The translations under genes and the position numbers were made by a program. Below the pieces are notes generated by a model, which saw nothing but the letters and a program-made list of their open reading frames with translations, had not been told where the DNA came from and ran no database searches. Positions 55,965 through 64,000 of a stretch of DNA of 64,000 nt are shown here, piece after piece (position 1 is the stretch's first letter; every line of letters starts with the position of its first letter). Origin of the DNA: Sitta carolinensis (lineage: Eukaryota; Chordata; Aves; Passeriformes; Sittidae); NCBI GenBank assembly GCA_032173965.1, contig CM063284.1, positions 101,742,410 through 101,806,409 on the forward strand, written 5' to 3'.

Positions 55965-58900
55965 ATCTTGTGACCTTTTTAAGACATTAAAAAAACAAGT
56001 TTGAAATTTAAGTGGACTTTTTCTTTCAGTTTTCTACACTTCAGTGACTATTTCAGGGGCAAAGGGTTTGCTAAATGGTCATGAAGAATTCTACATTTTG
56101 AGAATATGCTGCAGCACAGATGTGCTTTGATCATGTGTTTGAGGTTTTGCTCAAGCCTTCCAAGTGTCCCTGTTGCTTGGGAACCTGTTGCCTCCAGTGT
56201 GAAGTGGCATCTTGGCTGGAAGTAAGTCAGAATATCCACCTCAGTCAGATTTACAGAAAACTGTGAGTTCAAACTGCCCTTAACCTGCCTGCAGTCCATT
56301 GGCTACTTTCCTTTCCTTTCCTCTCATTTAAAATTACTGATCCAGTATCTCCTTCTGTGTCTTCTAGGGACAACTTCCTTAAATCACCTTTCTTCCAGCC
56401 TGCGGAACCCAAAGTGTGTGAAGCTTTTTTTTTCCCCAAGGAAGCAGAAATGGCAGCTTATCTTTGATGTATTTTAGCAGAACATTTTCACTTACCAGTC
56501 AGGTACCTGTTGCCCTGGCAGCTGAAGATATCTTTTTTTCACCTTCTGTTTTTTGGGAAAACAGATTATTCTGCAGTTTCTTGTCTTGTAAACAGAAAAC
56601 TGCTATTTACTCCCCAGAGGCTGCTTTTGTACTCCTTAGCACAGGCATGGAGGTGGTTAAGATGCAGAGTCGGTTCCATCTGCCTTGAAATATGGTGGAT
56701 TTGGAGTTTCTTGGGGTAGGTTTGATTTTTTTAAATCGCAGGTTTTTTTTTCTTTAAGACTTGAGGATATTTTTGTGGGATTTCTTTATTTATTACTTTT
56801 TGTAGGTGTGTGCTTTTCATCTGCTTTTTTCAATGTGGATTTTTTTATACATACATTTTTGTTTTTCCCATGCATGTCCCTTTTTCTTTTCAAAATTGGC
56901 AAAGTCCTTGGAGAACAAGGCAGGGTGACAGCACTGTGGATGGCAGCAGGCTGTGTGGAAGCAGGGAGCAGTGCACGTCTCCCTGCTTCCCTAAGGAGAG
57001 TACCTGGAAGTGAGTCATCATCTCCCAGACGAGATGATTCCCATTTTAGCAATATGCATTGAAGCTCAGTCGACTTCTGCATTTTGTTCAGAGAACATAA
57101 ATCTCTTCATCTGAGGGTTTTCTTGCCTGAGTGTAATGACAATTAAATTGTAGTTGAATCCTGTGTGCAGTTCCTGAGGTGAACAGGACCTGTTGAGATC
57201 AGAGGATGATTCAGGTCATCCTCTGGACTGTGAATGGAGCATAGTATTTGCTGGAGGAGTATTGGGTCTTAAATCCCAGTGTTTGGAGTCTGGAATTAAC
57301 ATGGCCCAACCTAATTCCATCACTGTACTCATGTACTCTTCCACTAGTCCAGTAAAGTGAAGGGATTATATCTGATCCCTTTAGGTGTTTTTTAGTTACT
57401 TAAAGGTAAAACATTTCTCTGTTGAAAAATGAGACACAACTTCTGGATGATTTATTTATGCCGTAGTGTTGCATGCCTAGGAATTGAGGGAGAGTTTGAA
57501 GTTTTTGCTAAGGAAGACTCGAGTGTTTTCACTTTCAGAGTGCCAGAATTCCCTTTTCATGTAACAACTGAAGATCGTGTTCATTGAAAAGGAGAAATGG
57601 CTTTGTCCTTTCTCCTCCACCCAGCCTGTCATGGATCCGTCCCCTTCTTTTCTGCTGTGTTTGATGATTCCCAAGAAGCAGAGGGGAGGGAAAGACTTGC
57701 TTTATTCTCAGCATTTCCCAAGAGCATTTGATCTACAGCCTGAGGGGTATGGACTCTACTGCTGAACTCTGATAGGGGATTTTCTTTTATTAGCAGTGTC
57801 AATAATTCAGTCTTCATGGTGTCCCTAAGGTTTATGGGATTTTGGGGAAATGTACATCCTTGTTCCGAGTGCTGCTAAGGGGCACTGTTTCTTCTGTGGG
57901 GCAGTGTCTGGGGCTGCTGCCAGAGATCCTGCTGAATTACCTCCTGCATGCCTTGCCTGAGGAAAGATGAGCTCTGAACCTCAGTTCATTTCTCTTGTGG
58001 TCAGGATTTCCTGAGCAGAAAGGGAGGTGGCTCCTGAATTGTCATCTGTTGGTTCATGGTTTTCAAAAGCTGTATCATCACTGAACCTCCACCTGCTTGG
58101 TAGAATACCAGATTGGTTCTTCATAGGCAATTTTCGTTGTTTGCCATCTAATCTTCTGGCTCATTCATCTTGCATTTTCTTCGTGAGAATTCTTCACAGG
58201 AAATCCCTTTTATTCCCATGTCCTGGCTGCAGCACTGCTTTACTCCCGCTTTTTACTCCCGCTTGCTGTTTTCCATAGCAGGTTCTCTCCCTTCAGTTGT
58301 TCCTCCCCAGGGACCCATCAGGATTTGATAGGGCCATTTCCTTTCCACACTTTCCTGCAGATTTCATGCCAATAAAACTGGCAAATGTCTGGAACTCTGT
58401 AGGGGGGGGAGGGGGGTGGGGGGGTGGTGTTTATAACCAAGACATGAGGAAGGCTTGGAAACTTTTACTGCACCGAATGTCCCAGATGGCTGCTGCACAA
58501 GTTCCTGGCCCCGTGGGTTCCTTAGGACAGCAGAACAGCAGGGTACTTGTTACAGCCTTGTTGGTGCTCGGCCCCTCGTCCCTGCACTGCCAGAGGTCGG
58601 GCTGCAGAGGTGGCTGATGGGAATTGGTAGTGGAGGGGCAGGAGGGCAAAGTCTGTCCCATGGCTCAGGCGCTCTCTGACTGAGTTCCCTCCTGCTGTCA
58701 AAGTCTCCTGTTAGTCCCTTGTCTTTTGCTGGGAAAGCTGGTGTGCAGCTCATGTTTTCTGACCTGGTTTCAGCCCAGGGACCCCTCTGTTGTGAAGGAT
58801 GAAGAGGAGTCTGAAACAGGAGGGTGGGCAAAAGCTGGTTCTGTGTTCCACTTACTCTGTCCTCCCCGATACTGATGGGAAAGGCTTGTCTCCCTGTCTG

Positions 58901-61900
58901 TGCCAGCAGGGAAAGGATATTTAAAGTGATTAATCATTTCCTTATGCACAGAGTTATGACTTACTGCCTTAAAATATGAAAGCATGACAGAAAACCTCCT
59001 TTAAAGTGTACATGATCTTCTCCGCTGCCTGAGCACCTTCAGATTCTGCCTGTTAGTTTTAATTACCATTCTAATTTGATCAGAAAAATAAATAAAGAGC
59101 CCAAGTTAATGGGATTATTTTAGGGTTTGGTTACTGTTGAGGCTGGACTACATCTCACTGATTAAAATACCCTGTCACTTAGCAGAGATAAATAACCAAA
59201 TGTTTAAACATCTTACAGCTCTGATCATTGTCTACTTGAAATTCCTTGACCCATTTCTGCAGACATGTAGTAATGTCTCTGTGTGGGAAATGCTTTAAAG
59301 GGATTACCTGCAGGTCCTTTGGGATCATGACTGTGACAAGTGAAGGTATTGAGCACACTTCTCTGCATGTTTTTTAGCAAGGCTGAGAGGAGGAGAGATG
59401 CACTGTTTGAACATCAAAAGGAATTTCAATTATTTTTCAGCCAGTCTGGGTTTGTGGTGTAAGAAAAACCCAAATAGACTCAATTTGAGTAAGGTGCCAA
59501 CAAAGGCAGAAATGGGAGCCAGGCTATTTCTCTTGTACTGGTCATTGATCTCATGGTTTCTTCTGTTCTCTTGACTGAGGATTTTGGGGTATTTTTTTTT
59601 TTTTAGTTTTTTCCAGTCACCTTCTGGGTCTTTGTGCCTGACACTGTTTCCTGTAGGCAGCGCTGTCAGCAGAAATGTCCTACCCCCATCTCCCTCAAGG
59701 CTCTGTGCTGGGATAGCACCAGTCAGTGGCTCTCAGTGGTGGGAGTGTGCAGCAGCAGGAGCTCATTGGGACTCCCAGGCACATCTGTGTGTCAGCAAGT
59801 GGTGTTCATTGGTGCAGAAATCTGGGATGCAGTATTCCCATCTCTCAAATCAAAATGCTGGGATTGCAGACTTCCACGGTGATCTGCTGAGCTGTAGATA
59901 AACAAGGCTGTGCTCAAGGCTCCCTTCCCCCTCCAAGGAGGAGTCTTAGGAACAGCTGTGGATCCTCTCCTGGCCTAGGGAGTTCAGAGAGAAGAGGGAT
60001 TTGGGAAGGGGAAGGTCCGTGCTGAGTAGCCCAGTTTGCAGGGTCTCCCTCCAGTGGTCTCCGTGCATCCCTCGTGACTGTACTGAGAGCTCTCGCAGTT
60101 CGGGTGGGGAATTCTTCCAGGGTGTGGGAGTGTGGTTGTCTGGTTTAAAATCATATGTTTGTGCAGTGCAATCCTTTGGCAGACCTTCTCGCTCATGCTG
60201 TTAAGGCAGCAACACAAGAAACTCCAAAGGAAATGTGGCAGGCAGCAAGTCCTTTGTGTCAGCAGTGTCAGTGCCAACGCTGAGGTAGGGCGCCCCCGGA
60301 GGAGCCTGTCCTGGCCCTGGATCTGTGGATATCCCCCTCTGTGAGAGGGTGGGGCAGCACCGAGGGCTTGGCCCGAGGGACAGGAAGGACAAGAGCTATG
60401 CTCTGGCACAGGGCATGGTGCTGTGGCTTCTGCTGTTGGAGTGTATTTTAAAGAACACAGTGGAGAACTTGTGCTTTTGGATATAAGCCGTGTTTGGTCT
60501 GGATGAGGTGTTTTTCCTTGTGCAGATGAAGCATTGGGAGTAAGAGCTGCTTGCTGAGAAATGAAAATCTTGACAGATGAAGCTTGGTCAGACCTTTTTG
60601 GCAAAGGTTCAGGTTGGAGCTTTAATGGTTATCTACTTTTTTTGAATTGAAAGAAATTAGCTTTACGTGGTCAGGTGTCAAATTCTTGGCTTCAGTGTAT
60701 AGATTTTCAAAATTACTACTTAACTCATTAATTGGATGAGAAAGAGAGATAAAAATGAATCCCCTCAGTGCTGGTGTAGGAACGGTGAATAGAGGTGGAA
60801 ACCTTCTGTACAGGAGTCCTTAATGTCCAAGGTAGAAGACAGTGAATTTCTGGAGGCCTGTCTGTAGTTCCCTGTGTTACATATCAGGGCTTGCCAAGTA
60901 CCTCACTGCACTGGGCAGGGAAACCTCTGCCATCACACCAACACAGGGGGCTCCTGCTTCTGTCAGAGTGGAGCTGAGCTGGCATTGGAAACCTGTGGGG
61001 ATACCCTGTGTAAGGCCTTGGATACAAGCTTGTTTTTAGACTTGGGGTGGGGATGTGATCTGAGAACAGCACTGCTCACTGTTTATTTTTTCTTATCTTC
61101 AGTAAATAAAATAAGAACAACCCCAGCTCTTTACAGCTGTTCAGACAATACCAGTTCACTTCAGGCTGCTGTTTTTCAGGGTAAAAGGAGTTATTGGGAG
61201 AGAAAAATCTTGCTTGGTGTGCCAGATGTCTGACACTGTTCCATTTCAGTAGGTATAAAAGTTGTCATGATTTCAATAACCTGCTTTGTGTCCTGGCTCA
61301 GATTAGCAGAGGATTCCCAATGATTTGTTCATACAGTGCTTCGTGATCCCTTGGGCTTCTGACTGTCTGATGTGACCCAGTCTGATCGGGCCTGTGTTGC
61401 AAACGGCTGTCAAAACAAGCAAGGTGTGTCGCTGTCACCCGTCCCATCACCTGTGCCACCTTGAGTGTAAGTGCCCACATTTTCAAGAAGGAAGCCAACA
61501 GGCCACTCACTCTCACAAATGTTAAGTCCAGAACGGTGGAATGAACATTGTGAGCCTGTTCTCCTCTCTTCAGTAAATGTAACTCAGTCTGGTATTTTGT
61601 CCAAAGGGTTTGACAGATTCTGCTGCTGCACTTGGCACATACAGGATCTAAGGTGTTGGAAAGAGGCTTATTTTCACTTTGATTTTGATAACCTCGTCCT
61701 TCAGGACATGTATGTGCTTCATATAGGTACTCCATATATCTATGGCCCTTGGGATTGAGAAATTTATAATGTGATCTGAACAGCACACTCAGATTATTGT
61801 GCTGTAATTACTTTTCCATTGTATTTGAAATTAGCTTTGGCTTTTTTTTCTTTTTTTTTGCTAAGGATTCACAACTGCCACATGCAGGCTCTCAAAAGGC

Positions 61901-62205
61901 TGCTGCTCTGTGACTCTTCCACTGCAGGCACTGGGGTGAGGAGGCAGCTCCAGTGCTTGGGATAGTCAGGCCCCTCTGCAGAGGTCCCCAGCCCCAGCCG
62001 TGCTGAGAGGCACAGAACAATTCAAGGAAACATCTCGGGTGGTTTGACATCGAGTTTCTGCTTACAGGAGCTGCACTGCTGCAGGGGCAGCAGCTCCATC
62101 TCTGTTTCAACACCTTACTTTGAGTAATTTTTCATAGAAATTTCTCAGCTGCAGGCACCCACCCAAGAAGAGTAACTGTGATCTGCATTTTGAAGTAGAT
62201 GAAGG
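55965..62205. other. Spacer between convergent PPP4R1 and RALBP1
   Basis: About 6.2 kb without a gene I can support. It holds an extreme G tract (58402-58428), a T run (59591-59604) and GC-richer patches near 58450-58700 and 59990-60430. The latter contains a 206-codon open frame on the - strand with no family features. No CR1 or LTR was recognised here, unlike the introns. Confidence 0.75.
58402..58428 (+). other. Very G-rich tract, strong G-quadruplex motif
   Basis: A run of 8 G, then A, 6 G, T, 7 G, T and 2 G. More than four GGG blocks with minimal loops make this the strongest quadruplex candidate in the window. It is downstream of PPP4R1, on its sense strand. Confidence 0.85.
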
Positions 62206-62229
62206 AGAAACTTTCAAATGGCTGTTGAA

Positions 62230-62235
62230 TTTATT
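62230..62235 (-). terminator. RALBP1: Distal RALBP1 poly(A) signal AATAAA
   Basis: TTTATT on the + strand, so AATAAA on the - strand. It is the most distal canonical hexamer before sequence with no link to the gene. The choice of this site is an inference. Confidence 0.55.
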
Positions 62236-63430
62236 TGCTTGATAAATACAATCCTAACAAAATAAAAGTTAACCAATATTAAGAGATTTGTCTGAAGAAC
62301 ATTAGAAAAATTCATGACAATTCAATAGGAATTAGTGTGAATTAAACAAACAAACAAAAAGTTTAAATATTGCCAGCAAATATAAAATGTATGTAACGAA
62401 GGCAGGGAGAATGCTTTAGTTTACATTTGTAATCTGATCACATTTTCTGTGTTTATAAACTTTTTTCCAAATTTTAAAAAAATACTATGCTGTTTTTTTC
62501 TATAACATATCAAAGCATTATTTGTACAAAAATCAAATCATGGCCAATGATTCACAACAGTGCAATAGATAAAGAATACAACCACATCCAACAGGTGCTG
62601 AAAATAAATATCCAGATTAAAAAATAAGATAGCCTATATGCACTCTGTGGAGTTTCTGTCTATATATGGATTGAGGGCTGAGTCCAATGAGCGTATCCGA
62701 AACTTTAAAGGGCCCTTAAATGCCAGTGTGGGTGGAGGACTTTGAAGGGAAGAAGCATTAAAAACAGCCAAACCAAAACCAAGTCCCAGGAAGTGGTGGT
62801 TGGTTTGTTAAATGCCAACAAAAAGAGGCTATTGCTGAACCCCCGGTGCCTCCCATTGGTGTCGCTCTTCGGGCTCGTTTGGAATCACAAGTGACTGGCA
62901 TTTGTGCAGGGGAAATGCTGTATTGCTTGGTCAGGCAGATACGTCCTAAAGACATAACCACTCCCATCCCTGCCTACAAGCAGTGGCTTTTTCCAAGAGA
63001 TGGAAACATTAACAATGGATGAAGACAAAGCTCTTGGCTACATGGCAGCAGTGTGAACAGGGCCTGTCTCAAACAGGTGTGATGAGGGTGGTTCATGATG
63101 AGTCAGTGGGTTACCTACACGGCTAAAGGACATGGACATTTCCATCACACGGGGACATAAATAACATCTCTCAAGTTTTTACACTTATTCAGTACATCTC
63201 AGAACAGAAATGAAGCTTAAGGGCATGTTAGGTAAACACGATACCCCACAGTCTCCCACTGTTTCAGCCAACCCAGAATAAATTTAAAGCTCCCTTGTAT
63301 ATAATCTGCATCAGAAAGGTATCAAAGGCACAAGCAAGAAGTGACTAGGTTAATAAGCAGAAATAATGGTGAATGAGGATGAACAGATCCACAAGGCAAA
63401 TCATTAGTAAGTGTGGGTGGGTTTTGTTTG

Positions 63431-63436
63431 TTTATT
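63431..63436 (-). terminator. RALBP1: Proximal RALBP1 poly(A) signal AATAAA (candidate)
   Basis: AATAAA on the - strand, about 325 nt after the stop codon, next to a T/G-rich + strand stretch. It may permit alternative polyadenylation. Confidence 0.4.
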
Positions 63437-63760
63437 GAAAAGGAGATCTTCCAATTCTGCTCCAGTGAATGTAAATAATGATTTTGGTTTGAAAAAAAAC
63501 TGTTACTGAATTATTTTGAATCACCTGAAGGAAACCAGTCTTGAAATAATCTGATACTAACTGGAAAACTCTTCTGGCCTCTCCAAACTCACCTGAGTCT
63601 GATGAGTAGAAGCCACAAGTATTAGAGACAAAAGTCTCCAGGGCTTAAAAGAAAAGTTTCTTTACAGAATGTACACAGCCACCAATAATTTGTGCAGTTT
63701 GACTCAAATTACAGTAATTTGCACACTTCGGTTGATTTTGTGCATAGCCAAGGAGCCGGA

Positions 63761-64000
63761 TCAAATGGGAGTTTCTTTCCTGTCTTTACTTGGCGATGGC
63801 TTGACTTGCTGCTCCTTGCTTGCTTTTGGCTGCTCTTTGGCTGCTTTTGTCTCCAGGACAGTGTCTCTCTGCTGCTGAGGAACGCCCCCGCGCTTTTCTG
63901 GCTCCTCTTCCTCCTGCCCCTGCTGCTCGGATTTTGCGCGCTGCAGCAGGCGGAGCTGCACCCGCAGCTCGATGATGGCCTCACGCTCCTCGTGAATCGC
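63761..64000 (-). CDS. RALBP1: RALBP1 (RalA-binding protein 1, RLIP76), C-terminal 79 codons, cut by window edge
   Basis: Effector of RalA/RalB with a RhoGAP domain for Rac1/CDC42, acting in endocytosis and mitochondrial fission and also described as a glutathione-conjugate transporter. Only the C-terminus is here. Read on the - strand from 64000 it gives AIHEEREAIIELRVQLRLLQ, a coiled-coil end. It continues with a Glu/Gln-rich stretch (RAKSEQQGQEEEEPEKRGG) and a Lys/Pro/Ser-rich tail, KPSPSKDRKETPI, then TGA at 63763-63761. Human ends PSPSRDRKETSI, so the match is firm. The human protein as I recall it has an extra Met-Gln after LRLLQ. This region follows the RhoGAP and Ral-binding parts and includes the end of the REPS1/REPS2-binding segment. 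It is the last exon; its acceptor is outside the window. Convergent with PPP4R1. Confidence 0.95.
   Translation of the reverse strand, partial: AIHEEREAIIELRVQLRLLQRAKSEQQGQEEEEPEKRGGVPQQQRDTVLETKAAKEQPKASKEQQVKPSPSKDRKETPI

Larger units (their letters stand above)
62210..63760 (-). other. RALBP1: RALBP1 3'UTR
   Basis: It extends on the - strand from the stop codon to about 20 nt past the AATAAA at 62230-62235, roughly 1.55 kb. A second AATAAA at 63431-63436 could give a short form of about 340 nt. No repeat insertion was seen, consistent with a retained UTR. The end point is approximate. Confidence 0.65.

Noticed and set aside
61298..61786. 162-codon open frame on the minus strand
   Set aside because: No recognisable domain, no splice or promoter context, mixed composition typical of chance frames in noncoding DNA.
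63709..63984. 91-codon minus-strand Ser/Lys-rich frame
   Set aside because: Out-of-frame shadow of the RALBP1 C-terminal exon; the correct frame ends KPSPSKDRKETPI.
1..64000. CRISPR arrays, tRNA, rRNA or a bacterial-type gene cluster
   Set aside because: No regularly spaced repeats, cloverleaf-like sequence or compact operon structure; the window is vertebrate intronic and intergenic DNA.

Overview
This is a vertebrate nuclear genome window, almost certainly from a bird. Dispersed repeats are mainly CR1 LINE fragments in both orientations, several ending in the typical ATTCTGTG/ATTCTATG 3' tail. There is also a degraded LTR of a kind common in bird genomes. The genes have long AT-rich introns with GT-AG splice sites. 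The species cannot be named from the sequence.

Nearly the whole window is one gene on the + strand: PPP4R1, the HEAT-repeat regulatory subunit 1 of protein phosphatase 4. I resolved 18 coding exons between 6013 and 55084. Their phases all agree and together they give 932 complete codons plus one split codon. The first coding exon (about 18 residues in the human protein), the promoter and any CpG island lie to the left, so positions 1-6012 are the end of intron 1. Exons at 6013-34658 code the N-terminal HEAT region. Exons 35779-36299, 43577-43752 and 47814-47909 code a variable, acidic Ser/Thr-rich linker. Exons from 49189 to the stop at 55082-55084 code the C-terminal HEAT region. The 3'UTR runs to an AATAAA at 55936-55941.

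Positions 55965-62205 form a spacer with no gene I can support; it includes an extreme G-tract at 58402-58428. At the right edge, on the - strand, is the 3' end of RALBP1 (RalA-binding protein 1): the last 79 codons (63761-64000) and a 3'UTR reaching an AATAAA at 62230-62235. PPP4R1 and RALBP1 are tail to tail, as they are on human chromosome 18p11.22.

I found no bacterial-type system, CRISPR array, tRNA or rRNA. The observations most worth a second look are an 80-bp near-perfect hairpin in intron 1 (3343-3422), a full two-half-site p53-family consensus in the intron after exon 49189-49374 (49523-49546), an inverted LTR pair (22252-22795), several G-quadruplex motifs, a long G/T-only-like tract (33660-33890), and an acceptor that also reads as a strong donor (28447-28455).
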